Shown: piece after piece, positions 16,800-25,469 of the stretch
Layout of the letters: each line of letters starts with the position of its first letter
How positions within the stretch are numbered: position 1 is the first letter of the stretch
Origin: JANQMX01 sp965247175
Lineage (GTDB): Bacteria; Pseudomonadota; Alphaproteobacteria; Kiloniellales; DSM-21159
Assembly (NCBI GenBank): GCA_965247175.1
Contig: OZ252006.1
Span: 1,426,001 to 1,490,000, forward strand
DNA: 64,000 bases
Direction of reading: 5' to 3'
The notes under the pieces: model-generated
What the model was told of the DNA's origin: nothing
Database searches by the model: none
The model's input: only the letters and a program-made list of their open reading frames with translations
Position numbers and translations under genes: made by a program

Positions 16800-17261
16800 A
16801 TGGCTTTGCGGATTTCGGTCAATGGAGAGGAGCGCTCGGTCGACGTCGACCCGGATATGCCCCTCCTATGGGCCCTGCGTGATCACCTACAACTGACCGG
16901 TACGAAGTTCGGCTGCGGCATCGCCGCCTGCGGTGCCTGCACGGTTCATATGGACGGCTTCCCCGTCCGTTCCTGCTCCATCGCTGTCGGCGATGCGGAA
17001 GGCGCTGAGATCACCACCATCGAAGGGCTCGGGAGCCCGGCCGCCAAGGCCGTGCAGAGCGCCTGGCAAGATCTCGACGTGGTGCAATGCGGCTACTGCC
17101 AGTCCGGCCAGATCATGTCGGCCGTGGCGCTGCTCGAAGAGACGCCACAGCCCAGCGACGATGACATCGATGCGGCCATGAGCGGCAATGTCTGCCGTTG
17201 CGCCACTTACGTTCGGATCCGCGCGGCTATCCACGAGGCCGCCAAGAAGATGGAGGGCTAA
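16800..17261 (+). CDS. iorA: Isoquinoline 1-oxidoreductase-type [2Fe-2S] small subunit
   Basis: A 153-residue two-cluster iron-sulfur subunit of the xanthine oxidase family. The plant-type ferredoxin cluster is bound by Cys39, Cys44, Cys47 and Cys59; the second cluster by Cys97, Cys100, Cys132 and Cys134. I use ATG 16800, five nt after GGGAGAA, rather than TTG 16782. It passes electrons from the molybdenum subunit encoded 3 nt downstream to an external acceptor. The substrate of this pair could be an N-heterocycle or an aldehyde, so the gene symbol is by family resemblance. Confidence 0.88.
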   Translation: MALRISVNGEERSVDVDPDMPLLWALRDHLQLTGTKFGCGIAACGACTVHMDGFPVRSCSIAVGDAEGAEITTIEGLGSPAAKAVQSAWQDLDVVQCGYCQSGQIMSAVALLEETPQPSDDDIDAAMSGNVCRCATYVRIRAAIHEAAKKMEG

Positions 17262-17264
17262 CCG

Positions 17265-19451
17265 ATGCTGGCACGACGTCTCTCCGCAGCTACGCTCGAC
17301 CGACGCCGCTTCCTGATCGGCTCCGCTGCCGGCGCGGGCTTGGTCATCGGCTTCCAGATGCTGCCCAAATTCGCTTACGGCGCCTCCCCCGCGGCCGCCG
17401 CGCTCAAGGCAGACCCCAATGCCTTCATCTGCATCGCGCCCGACAACACGGTGACGGTGCTCTGCAAACACATCGAGTTCGGCCAAGGCAGCCATACCGG
17501 TCTCGCGACCATCGTCGCCGAGGAGCTCGACGCGGACTGGGCCCAGATTCGCAACGAGCACGCGCCGGCCGATGCCGAGCGATACAACAATCTGCACTGG
17601 GGGCCCTTCCAGGGCACCGGCGGCAGCTCGGCGATCGCCAACTCCTACGATCAGCTGCGTCACGCCGGTGCCATGGCCAAGGCCATGCTGGTGGCCGCCG
17701 CGGCCCAGCAGTGGAACGTGCCTGCCGGCGAAATCTCGGTGGCGAATGGCCGGCTGAGCCATGCCGCGTCTGGCCAAAGCGCAAGTTTCGGCGAGCTGGC
17801 GGAGCTGGCGGCGCAACAGACGCCGCCGGCTCAGGTGACCCTTAAGGACCCCAAGGATCACACTCTGATCGGCAAGCATGCACCGCGTTTGGACTCCAAG
17901 TCCAAGACCACCGGCCAGGCGATCTACACCATCGACGTGCAGCGCCCCGGCATGCTGACGGCGCTGATCGCGCGGCCTCCGGTTTTCGGTGCCACGCTCA
18001 AGTCCTTCGACGCCGCCGAAGCCTTGCAGATCAACGGAGTCGAAGAGGTCGTCGCCGTGCCGAAAGGCGTGGCCGTCGTGGCGCGCGACTTCTGGTCGGC
18101 GAGCAAGGGCCGCGAAGCGCTCTCCGTCGAGTGGGACGAAAGCGGGGCAGAAACCCGCAGCACGTCGGAGATCATGGCGGCCTACAAAGCGATGGCCGAT
18201 CAGCCCGGCCTAGTCGCTCGCCAGGACGGCGACAGCGATGCCGCTCTCGCCTCCGCGGCCACTGTGATCGAGTCGGACTTCGAGTTCCCCTTCCTGGCCC
18301 ATGCACCCATGGAGCCGATCAACGCGGTGGCCGAGATCACCCAGGATGGCTGCGAGATCTGGACCGGCTCGCAGCTCCCTACCGGTGATCAGATGGTGGC
18401 AGCGCAGATCCTCGGCATCGCGCCGGAGAAGGTGACGGTGCACACGCTCTATGCCGGGGGCAGCTTCGGCCGCCGTGCCACGCCGGACTCCGACATGGTT
18501 GCCGAGGCGGTATCGATCGCCAAGGCCATCGACGGGCGCGCGCCGGTGCGCCTGCTCTGGACTCGCGAGGACGACGTGCAGGGCGGCCGCTACAGGCCGA
18601 TGTACTTCCACCGCCTTCGCGCTGGTGTCGATGAGGACGGCAAGCTGGTTGCCTGGCAGCATCGCATTATTGGCCAGTCCATTTTGAAGGGCACGGCCTT
18701 CGAGGGCCTGCTGGTGCAGAACGGCATCGACCAGACCTCGGTCGAGGGTGCAAACAACCTACCCTACGCCATTCCAAACACCCTGATCGATCTGCACGAC
18801 ACCGATGTCGGCGTGCCGGTGCTTTGGTGGCGGGCGGTCGGCAGCACCCACACGGCTTACTCGGTCGAAATCTTCATCGACGAGATGGCTGAGGCGGCAG
18901 GTCGCGACCCGGTCGAGTTCCGGCGTGAGCTGCTGCGTGACCATCCGCGCCATCTCGGTGTGATGGAATTGGCTGTCGAGAAGGCTGGCTGGGGCGAGCC
19001 GCTTCCGGCCGGCAAGGCCCGCGGCATTGCCGTTCATGAGTCCTTCGCCTCATTCGTCGCGCAGGTCGTCGAGGTCTCACTCGACGGCGGCACGCCGAAG
19101 ATCGAGCGGGTGGTATGCGCCGTCGATTGCGGCCGGCCGATCAACCCCGATCAGATCAAGGCGCAGATGGAAGGCGGCATCGGCTACGGCCTCGGCGCCA
19201 TTCTGCACGACGAGATCACCTTGGACGGTGGACGCGTCGAGCAGTCCAACTTCCACGACTATGTGCCCCTGCGCATCGAGGAGATGCCGAAGGTTGAGGT
19301 ACATATCGTTCCATCGGAGGCCGCTCCGACCGGTGTCGGCGAGCCCGGCACGCCGCCAATCGGCCCGGCCGTCGCCAATGCGCTCTACCAGCTGACTGGA
19401 GAGCGTATCCGCAGCTTGCCCCTATCCAAGCACGAGCTGCGCGGCGCGTAA
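17265..19451 (+). CDS. iorB: Isoquinoline 1-oxidoreductase-type molybdopterin large subunit, Tat-exported
   Basis: A 728-residue molybdenum hydroxylase catalytic subunit with a twin-arginine signal (RRRFLIG at 13-19 followed by a hydrophobic stretch), so the complex is probably periplasmic. Molybdopterin-contact glycine-rich segments include GGSFGRRATPD, and the catalytic base is Glu693 in GVGEPGTPP near the C-terminus. Unlike xanthine dehydrogenase there is no FAD subunit in the cluster, as is usual for the IorAB/aldehyde oxidoreductase group, which uses cytochrome as acceptor. A strong terminator follows. Confidence 0.9.
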   Translation: MLARRLSAATLDRRRFLIGSAAGAGLVIGFQMLPKFAYGASPAAAALKADPNAFICIAPDNTVTVLCKHIEFGQGSHTGLATIVAEELDADWAQIRNEHAPADAERYNNLHWGPFQGTGGSSAIANSYDQLRHAGAMAKAMLVAAAAQQWNVPAGEISVANGRLSHAASGQSASFGELAELAAQQTPPAQVTLKDPKDHTLIGKHAPRLDSKSKTTGQAIYTIDVQRPGMLTALIARPPVFGATLKSFDAAEALQINGVEEVVAVPKGVAVVARDFWSASKGREALSVEWDESGAETRSTSEIMAAYKAMADQPGLVARQDGDSDAALASAATVIESDFEFPFLAHAPMEPINAVAEITQDGCEIWTGSQLPTGDQMVAAQILGIAPEKVTVHTLYAGGSFGRRATPDSDMVAEAVSIAKAIDGRAPVRLLWTREDDVQGGRYRPMYFHRLRAGVDEDGKLVAWQHRIIGQSILKGTAFEGLLVQNGIDQTSVEGANNLPYAIPNTLIDLHDTDVGVPVLWWRAVGSTHTAYSVEIFIDEMAEAAGRDPVEFRRELLRDHPRHLGVMELAVEKAGWGEPLPAGKARGIAVHESFASFVAQVVEVSLDGGTPKIERVVCAVDCGRPINPDQIKAQMEGGIGYGLGAILHDEITLDGGRVEQSNFHDYVPLRIEEMPKVEVHIVPSEAAPTGVGEPGTPPIGPAVANALYQLTGERIRSLPLSKHELRGA

Positions 19452-19479
19452 GCGCCAATCCCTTCAGACCCGACCACTC

Positions 19480-19512
19480 AGCCGTCCCCTTCCCTCGGGG
19501 ACGGCTTTTTTC
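19480..19512 (+). terminator. Rho-independent terminator after iorB
   Basis: A 10-bp perfect stem AGCCGTCCCC/GGGGACGGCT (19480-19489 and 19497-19506) with a 7-nt loop is followed by a T-run. It lies 28 nt after the iorB stop and ends the operon; it also separates the convergent mmsB gene. Confidence 0.9.
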
Positions 19513-19527
19513 TTGGGCGCGAGATGG

Positions 19528-20421
19528 CTACTCCCGCGTCGGGTCAATGAACTTGATGATCGCTGTGTAGTCCTGGTCGGCCCGCCCAGAGTTGACGAAC
19601 ATGGTGTAGAGCGCCGTCGCCTCGGCCCCCATCGGTGTCGCCACACCGGCCTGCGCGGCGGCCTCCTGGCTCAGCTTCAAGTCCTTGTGCATCATGCCGG
19701 CGGCAAAGCCGGGCACGTAGCCGCGGTTGGCCGCCGAGGTCGGCACGATGTCCGGCACCGGGTTGTGGTTCAGCATGGCCCAGCAGGAACCCGAAGCCGT
19801 CGAGGAAATCTCGAAGAGCTTCTCCGGCGAAAGGCCGAGCTTTTCGGCCAGAGTGAAGGCCTCCGAGACGGCGATCATGCTGATACCGAGGATCATGTTG
19901 TTACAGACCTTGGCAACCTGCCCATTCCCCGGCCCGCCCGCATGCACCACCTTGCCGCCGACGATCTCCAGAAAGGGTTTGGCCATGTCGAAGGCCGCAT
20001 CGCTGCCGCCGACCATCATGGTCAACGTGCCGGCTTCCGCGCCGGCGACGCCACCAGAGACCGGCGCATCAACCATCATGTGGCCGGCCGCGCTCGCCGC
20101 TTCTTCGACGGCCCGGGCGCTGGCCACGTCGATGGTCGAGGAGTCGATGAAGAGCGTGCCGGGCTTGGCCTTGGCGATCACCTCGCCGGTGCCGGCGTAG
20201 ACCTCCCGCACATGCTGGCCGGCCGGCAGCATGGAGAAGACAATCTCGGCTTGGCCGGCCGCCTCTCCGGCGTTCTCGACGATCTCGATACCCTTGCCGC
20301 GCGCAACCTCGACCGCCTGCGGCATGGGATCGAAGCCGATCACGCGATGGCCGGCTTTGACCAGGTTGGCGGCCATGGGGCCCCCCATGTTGCCGAGACC
20401 GATGAACGCGATATCTGCCAT
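19528..20421 (-). CDS. mmsB: 3-Hydroxyisobutyrate dehydrogenase
   Basis: A 297-residue beta-hydroxyacid dehydrogenase oxidising 3-hydroxyisobutyrate to methylmalonate semialdehyde in valine degradation. The NAD-binding start is IGLGNMGGPMAANL (7-20); the substrate loop is DAPVSGGVAGAEAGTL (118-133); the catalytic lysine is Lys171 in NGQVAKVCNN. A good GGGAGGA ribosome-binding site precedes ATG 20421. The hydrolase that would supply its substrate is encoded at 22358-23413 on the same strand, with a VWA lipoprotein gene between. Confidence 0.94.
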   Translation of the reverse strand: MADIAFIGLGNMGGPMAANLVKAGHRVIGFDPMPQAVEVARGKGIEIVENAGEAAGQAEIVFSMLPAGQHVREVYAGTGEVIAKAKPGTLFIDSSTIDVASARAVEEAASAAGHMMVDAPVSGGVAGAEAGTLTMMVGGSDAAFDMAKPFLEIVGGKVVHAGGPGNGQVAKVCNNMILGISMIAVSEAFTLAEKLGLSPEKLFEISSTASGSCWAMLNHNPVPDIVPTSAANRGYVPGFAAGMMHKDLKLSQEAAAQAGVATPMGAEATALYTMFVNSGRADQDYTAIIKFIDPTRE

Positions 20422-20535
20422 TGCGACGTCCTCCCAAGCTTAGATCGTCGGCCCGGACATAGACGACGGCGGCCCGCCTGAAAAGCGACGGACCGCCGTT
20501 CTCTGCCCCCCAAAGCTTGGGACAGGCAACCAAGG

Positions 20536-22146
20536 TCAGAGTTCGTCGGGATTCCTCTGACGCTCATCTAAACTGCTGGCGAGATCGACCAGACTTAGGA
20601 ACTGTCCGCGGTAGCCGTAGGGATCGTCGCCGCGGGCGCGCCGCGCGAGGGCTGTCACGTTGTCATAGCTGAAGCCCCTGGTGTGCTCGCCGCCGCGCAA
20701 CAACTGCCCGAAAGCCGCAACAGCCGCTGCAAAGCGAAGGTCTGCACTTGGCGGCGAGTCCGCTGACGCCAGCAGACTTGTTGCCAGAGGTTGCTCGATC
20801 AAGCGGCTCTCGCTCTCCTCAGGCAGCTTGTAGCGCAGCTTGAGGTAGGCGATCTCTTCGGCACGCTGATCGTTCTTTTCAGAGCTATCTGCGACATAGC
20901 GCAACGGCGCAACTTGCTGACCGGGGCTGCCAACCAAGACGATCTCATAGAGCGCCGTCACGGTGTGACCGGCACCGATGTCACCCGCATCCATTTTGTC
21001 ATTGCGAAAGTCCTCGCGCCGCAGAAGCCGGTTCTCGAAACCGATCAGGCGATACTCCGCGACCACCGCCGGATTGAACTCGATCTGAATCTTGACGTCC
21101 TTGGCGATGGTGAAGAGCGTGGCATCCATCTCTTCGACCAGAACCTTGCGCGCCTCACTCAAGCGATCGATGTAGGCATAGTTGCCATTGCCGACGTTGG
21201 CCATCTGCTCCATCAGCGCTTCATTGTAGTTGCCCGTGCCGAAGCCGAGCGTGGTCAGGGTAATGCCGCTCTCTCGTTTGCGAACGATCAGGTCCTTCAA
21301 GGCACGCAGATCAGATACACCGACGTTGAAGTCACCATCGGTGGCCAGGATGATGCGGTTGATGCCGCCTTCGATCCGTGCCTGCGCGGCGAGTGCATAG
21401 GCCTGCTGGATGCCGGCCTCGCCCGCCGTACTGCCTCCGGCCCGCAGGCGATCCAGGGCGGACAGGATCTCGCCACGCTGGTCACCGGGCGTCGGCTCGA
21501 GAACGGTGCCGACCGCGCCGGCGTAGACGACGATGGAGAGACGGTCGTCAGCGGTGAGCTCGTTCGCCAGCATCTTCAGGCTCTTCACCACCAAAGGCAG
21601 CTTGTCGTGGGAGGACATGGAGCCGGACACGTCGATCAGGAAGACCAGGTTTGCCGCCGGCCGCTCGCTCCGCTCGATATCGAAGCCGCGCAGACCGATG
21701 CGCAACAGATAGCTCTGCTGGTTCCATGGCGTGCGCGCGACCTCGGCAGCGACGGCAAAAGGCTCCTCAGGGCTTCGCGGTCCCCGGTAGTCATAGGTGA
21801 AGTAGTTGACGAGTTCCTCGATGCGCACCGCGTCGTGCGGCGGCATAGTTCCGGCCTCCAGGAAGCGTCGCACATTGCTGTAGGCGCCAGTGTCGACGTC
21901 CACGCTGAAGGTAGAAACAGGCTCCTCGGCAACGCGCTTGATCGGGTTGTCTTCTATTTCCTGGTAGCGCTCGCGATTCTCAACGAGCTGTTGTGCCGGC
22001 GATGGCTGCGCCGCGAGCCTTGCGGCCCCAGCCGACGTAGCTGCCTGCCCGTTCGCGGCGCCGTGCTGCACTGCGTCGCAGGCTGCGAGTAAACCCAGCA
22101 GTGCCGCAAGCGCGGCTGCACCAAATAGACTGGCTCTCGGTTTCAT
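20536..22146 (-). CDS. VWA-domain lipoprotein (YfbK-like)
   Basis: A 536-residue protein with a lipoprotein signal (lipobox LLAAC, Cys23). A YfbK-type N-terminal region (TFSVDVDTGAYSNVRRFL, EELVNYFTYDY) precedes a von Willebrand A domain whose MIDAS motif DVSGS starts at Asp172, and a C-terminal DUF3520-like region (ALYEIVLVGS onwards). The protein is probably anchored at the periplasmic side of a membrane and mediates metal-dependent adhesion or complex assembly; the specific role is unknown. It interrupts the valine-catabolic genes. Confidence 0.9.
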   Translation of the reverse strand: MKPRASLFGAAALAALLGLLAACDAVQHGAANGQAATSAGAARLAAQPSPAQQLVENRERYQEIEDNPIKRVAEEPVSTFSVDVDTGAYSNVRRFLEAGTMPPHDAVRIEELVNYFTYDYRGPRSPEEPFAVAAEVARTPWNQQSYLLRIGLRGFDIERSERPAANLVFLIDVSGSMSSHDKLPLVVKSLKMLANELTADDRLSIVVYAGAVGTVLEPTPGDQRGEILSALDRLRAGGSTAGEAGIQQAYALAAQARIEGGINRIILATDGDFNVGVSDLRALKDLIVRKRESGITLTTLGFGTGNYNEALMEQMANVGNGNYAYIDRLSEARKVLVEEMDATLFTIAKDVKIQIEFNPAVVAEYRLIGFENRLLRREDFRNDKMDAGDIGAGHTVTALYEIVLVGSPGQQVAPLRYVADSSEKNDQRAEEIAYLKLRYKLPEESESRLIEQPLATSLLASADSPPSADLRFAAAVAAFGQLLRGGEHTRGFSYDNVTALARRARGDDPYGYRGQFLSLVDLASSLDERQRNPDEL

Positions 22147-22357
22147 GCTGTCACCCCTTGCCCTGTGTGCATGTCGAAGACTTGCGATCAGGGTTGTGGG
22201 TAGCGACCAGCACCATGCGCCACCCCATCACCATCAACCTAAGATCGGAAGCCCAATCACAGCGCTACGCAGTGAATCGGGCAGGGATTCGGCTGTGAGA
22301 TGGCCGGATCGCGCCTAGAAGGCGGCGGCAATAAGACGGTGATCGTGCCGCGAGCTG

Positions 22358-23413
22358 TCAATCGAAGACGAGGTCGTTCTCACCCAAGGGCGCGAAGTAG
22401 GCTTCGACCTCCGCCCTCGTGACGTCGTCGATGGACGCATGTTGCCACTTCGGCGCCTTGTCCTTGTCGATCAGCAGGGCGCGGATGCCCTCGTGAAAGT
22501 CATGACCGGCCATGAAAGCCTGGCTCAGGCGGTACTCCATGGTCATGCAGTCGTCGAAGCTCATCTCCGCGCCGCGCCGCATTTCCTCAGCGGTCACCAG
22601 CAAGGACAGCGGCGACATGCCTTCGAGCTTTGCCAGGGTCTTCTCCGCCCATTCGCTTTCATCGGCACCAAGAGCGGCGAAGACTTCCGCTACGTCATCG
22701 CTGGCAAAGCAGCGATCGATGCTCTCCCGCAGTTCCGCGAGAGGTGCATCCCCCACGTTCGACGCGAAGCCTACGATGATGTCGTCGATCTCCGCATTGG
22801 CTTCGGAACCCAGTTCTGCCTCGGCCAGGGCGGTCAGGGTCGCTTCCATCCGCTCGCCAACGATGTAGTCGGTGCCGACGCCGCAATAGATGCAGTCGGC
22901 CGCCTTGAGGCGCGCGCCTGTCAAAGCGAGGTACTGGCCCAGCCGGCCTGGCAGCCGCGGCAGGAAGTAGGAGCCGCCGACGTCGGGAAAGAGACCGATG
23001 CCGGTCTCAGGCATGGCAAAGAGCGTGCGGTCGCCGACGATGCGATGGCTGCCGTGCACAGAGATACCGACTCCGCCACCCATGGTGATGCCGTCGATCA
23101 AGGCAAGCAGGGGCTTCGCGTAGGTCTTCATGGTGCGATTGAGGATGTACTCCTCGCGGAAGAAGACGCGGGTCAGCTCACCGCCCTCCTTGGCGGAGCG
23201 GGAGACGGCAACCACATCGCCGCCGGCACAGAAGGCTTTTTCCCCTGCCCCTCGCAGAAGAACCGCTCCGACGTCCGGGTCGTCCGCCCAGGTCTCGAGC
23301 TGGACCTGCATCTCCCGGATCATATGCAGGGTCAGGGAATTGAGTGCCTTCGGCCGGTTGAGTGTGATGGTCGCCAGTCGGCCTTCCCGACCGAAGTAAA
23401 TCTCGGATTCCAT
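22358..23413 (-). CDS. 3-Hydroxyisobutyryl-CoA hydrolase
   Basis: A 351-residue crotonase-superfamily enzyme from ATG 23413. The oxyanion-hole segments are FCAGGDV (61-67) and GGGVGISVHGSHRI; MPETGIGLFPDVGGSYFLPR carries Glu136 and Asp144, which correspond to the catalytic pair of human HIBCH. Both the length and the FPDVGGS signature separate this hydrolase from ordinary enoyl-CoA hydratases. It frees 3-hydroxyisobutyrate for the downstream mmsB product and probably forms a unit with the acyl-CoA dehydrogenase gene 99 nt upstream. Confidence 0.92.
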   Translation of the reverse strand: MESEIYFGREGRLATITLNRPKALNSLTLHMIREMQVQLETWADDPDVGAVLLRGAGEKAFCAGGDVVAVSRSAKEGGELTRVFFREEYILNRTMKTYAKPLLALIDGITMGGGVGISVHGSHRIVGDRTLFAMPETGIGLFPDVGGSYFLPRLPGRLGQYLALTGARLKAADCIYCGVGTDYIVGERMEATLTALAEAELGSEANAEIDDIIVGFASNVGDAPLAELRESIDRCFASDDVAEVFAALGADESEWAEKTLAKLEGMSPLSLLVTAEEMRRGAEMSFDDCMTMEYRLSQAFMAGHDFHEGIRALLIDKDKAPKWQHASIDDVTRAEVEAYFAPLGENDLVFD

Positions 23414-23512
23414 GCGGTTATTGCCCCTCCACCAACACGTTTCGCGGCGCAAGAGAGCGAAGGCGAAGGAGGAGTGCAAGCCCGACGTCGCCGGGAGTGA
23501 CGCGAATTGCCG

Positions 23513-24652
23513 TCAGTCGGCCAAAAGCCGGCGCGCGATGATCACCCGCATGATCTCGTTGGTGCCTTCGAGGATTTGATGCACCCGCAGATCGCGCAGA
23601 TAGCGCTCGATCGGATAGTCGCGGATATAGCCATAGCCGCCGTGGAGCTGCAGCGCTTCGTTGACGATGGCAAATCCGGAATCGGTTGCCAGACGCTTGG
23701 CCATGGCACAGTGCTGCGTGGCCGACGGGTCGCCGGCATCCAAGAGGCTGGCGGCCTTGTGGATCATCAGCCGTGACGCTTCGAGATCGGTCGCCATGTC
23801 CGCCAGCTTGAACTGCAGGGCCTGAAACTCGGCCAGGGCGCGGCCGAACTGCTTGCGTGCCTTCACATGATCGAGGGCCAGTTCCAAACAGGCGCGCGCA
23901 CCGCCGATCGAGCAGGCGCCGATGTTCAGGCGGCCGCCGTCCAAACCCATCATCGCGATCTTGAAGCCGTCGCCTTCCTCACCGAGGCGATTGGCCACCG
24001 GGACGCGCGCGTTCTCGAAGATCACCGCCGCCGTGGGCTGGCTGTTCCAGCCCAGCTTCACCTCTTTCTTGCCAAAGGACAGTCCGTCGGTCGCCTTCGG
24101 CACGACCAAGGTTGAGATGCCCTTGGGTCCCGAGTCGCCCGTGCGGCACATCACGACATAGACGTCACTCTCGCCGCCGCCCGAGATGAAGGCCTTGCTG
24201 CCATTCAACACATAGTGATCGCCGTCGCGCCCGGCTCGGGTCTTCAGGTTGGCAGCATCCGAGCCATGCCCGGGCTCGGTCAGGCAGTAGGAGGCGAAGT
24301 GCTCCATCGTCATCAGCGGCGGCAAGAACGCCTGCCGCTGCGCTTCGTTGCCGAAGCGGTCGATCATCCAGGCTGCCATGTTGTGGATGGAGATGTAGGC
24401 CGCCGTCGACGGGCAGGCGGCCGCCAGCTCCTCGAAAATGACCGCGGCATCGAGCCGGCCCAGCCCGGAGCCGCCGACATCGTCGGCGACATAAATGCCT
24501 GCGAATCCAAGCGAAGCCGCTTTCCTCAGTGCTTCGACCGGAAAGATGCAACTTGCGTCCCATTCGGCAGCGAAGGGGAGCATCTCCTCACGGGCGAAAC
24601 CCTGCGCCGCCGCCTGGAATGCCTGCTGCTCTTCGGAGAGTGAGAAGTCCAT
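23513..24652 (-). CDS. Acyl-CoA dehydrogenase, probably isobutyryl-CoA dehydrogenase
   Basis: A 379-residue FAD flavoenzyme from ATG 24652 (a GTG at 24688 is an alternative). Visible family marks are YCLTEPGHGSDAANLKT, the FAD-binding GRALAEFQALQFKLADMA region, GGYGYIRDYPIERYLRD and catalytic Glu362 in LEGTNEIMR. Neighbouring HIBCH and mmsB genes make isobutyryl-CoA the likely substrate (ACAD8-like), giving methacrylyl-CoA in valine breakdown; a 2-methylbutyryl-CoA preference cannot be excluded. Confidence 0.9.
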   Translation of the reverse strand: MDFSLSEEQQAFQAAAQGFAREEMLPFAAEWDASCIFPVEALRKAASLGFAGIYVADDVGGSGLGRLDAAVIFEELAAACPSTAAYISIHNMAAWMIDRFGNEAQRQAFLPPLMTMEHFASYCLTEPGHGSDAANLKTRAGRDGDHYVLNGSKAFISGGGESDVYVVMCRTGDSGPKGISTLVVPKATDGLSFGKKEVKLGWNSQPTAAVIFENARVPVANRLGEEGDGFKIAMMGLDGGRLNIGACSIGGARACLELALDHVKARKQFGRALAEFQALQFKLADMATDLEASRLMIHKAASLLDAGDPSATQHCAMAKRLATDSGFAIVNEALQLHGGYGYIRDYPIERYLRDLRVHQILEGTNEIMRVIIARRLLAD

Positions 24653-25009
24653 GGGTGCCGCGTAACCAAGGGTGGCCACCCCTGTCAAACCTGCAAACGT
24701 CTAACCCGCAGACGTTGAACGGGCATACTGGCGCTCGGCGCCCCTTGCTGGAGAGACAAAATACCTAAAACAGCTTGTACTATACTATAGGCATACTTGC
24801 TTGTACAGACAGGTTGTGCCAAATGAACAGTCGACACGCAGTTGGTGCGTGGGGCACATTGCTATCATCTTTCAATTGCCAAACGTTTGGTTGCGTTGCT
24901 TTGTGATTTCGGTAGGGTCAATTCTGCCGATAGGTCGCGCGAGGTGGTAGCTCACAACGTGCTGTACTAGGTAAAAGTTGTAGCGTGAGTGACTGGAGGG
25001 AAAGCTTTT
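24653..25009. other. 357-nt gap upstream of xre gene: AT-rich core with repeats and a palindrome
   Basis: No gene is seen. The section 24760-24806 is AT-rich against the local background and contains two copies of GCTTGTAC (24773-24780 and 24799-24806) flanking the dyad CTATA-C-TATAG (24780-24790). About 90 nt further, CCAAACGTTTGG (24879-24890) is a perfect palindrome. These could be binding sites for the XRE protein or promoter elements for it and for the divergent acyl-CoA dehydrogenase; none is proven. Confidence 0.45.
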
Positions 25010-25414
25010 ATGCCTCGTAAACAAGCAAAACGGAATGCCATTCTAGCCCGTTCGGCCGACCATGTGGACGCCTATGTCGGGCAACGTCTGCGTCAGTTGC
25101 GCCAGGCGAACGGAATGAGCCAAACGGCCCTGGCCGAGAAATTGAACATCAGCTTTCAACAGGTGCAGAAGTACGAGAACGGAACCAACCGGATCGGCAG
25201 TGGCCGTCTCTGGCACATCAGCAAAGCTCTGGACGTTCCGATCAGCTACTTCTACGAGGGCTTGGAAGACGCGGGCACGCCGGACGACATCCGCAACGCT
25301 ACGGTGTTGCCGAAAGACACCTTGCGCGTCGCCCGACAGCTCAATGAGTTGCCGGAAGGGCAGATCAAGCAGCAGATCTTTCAGCTTGTGAAGGCCTGTT
25401 CGCGCGCTGCATAG
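25010..25414 (+). CDS. XRE-family helix-turn-helix regulator
   Basis: A 134-residue regulator from ATG 25010, preceded by GGAGGG. A Cro/CI helix-turn-helix domain covers about residues 20-75 (GQRLRQLRQANGMSQTALAE then ISFQQVQKYENGTNRIGSGR), followed by a C-terminal helical tail ending in LVKACSRAA. Such short XRE proteins with this QVQKYENG recognition helix are common in alphaproteobacteria and often several copies occur per genome. Its long upstream region suggests complex or autogenous control. Confidence 0.92.
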   Translation: MPRKQAKRNAILARSADHVDAYVGQRLRQLRQANGMSQTALAEKLNISFQQVQKYENGTNRIGSGRLWHISKALDVPISYFYEGLEDAGTPDDIRNATVLPKDTLRVARQLNELPEGQIKQQIFQLVKACSRAA

Positions 25415-25469
25415 TTCCTTGGCAATTCTCGATTAACAGAGACGGCCAAGCGCGTAGGTGCTGTTCCCC

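Noticed and set aside
22147..22357. Possible small gene in the gap between the VWA gene and the hydrolase gene
   Set aside because: The only open frame there (about 65 codons on the plus strand) lacks a ribosome-binding site and shows no recognisable protein features.
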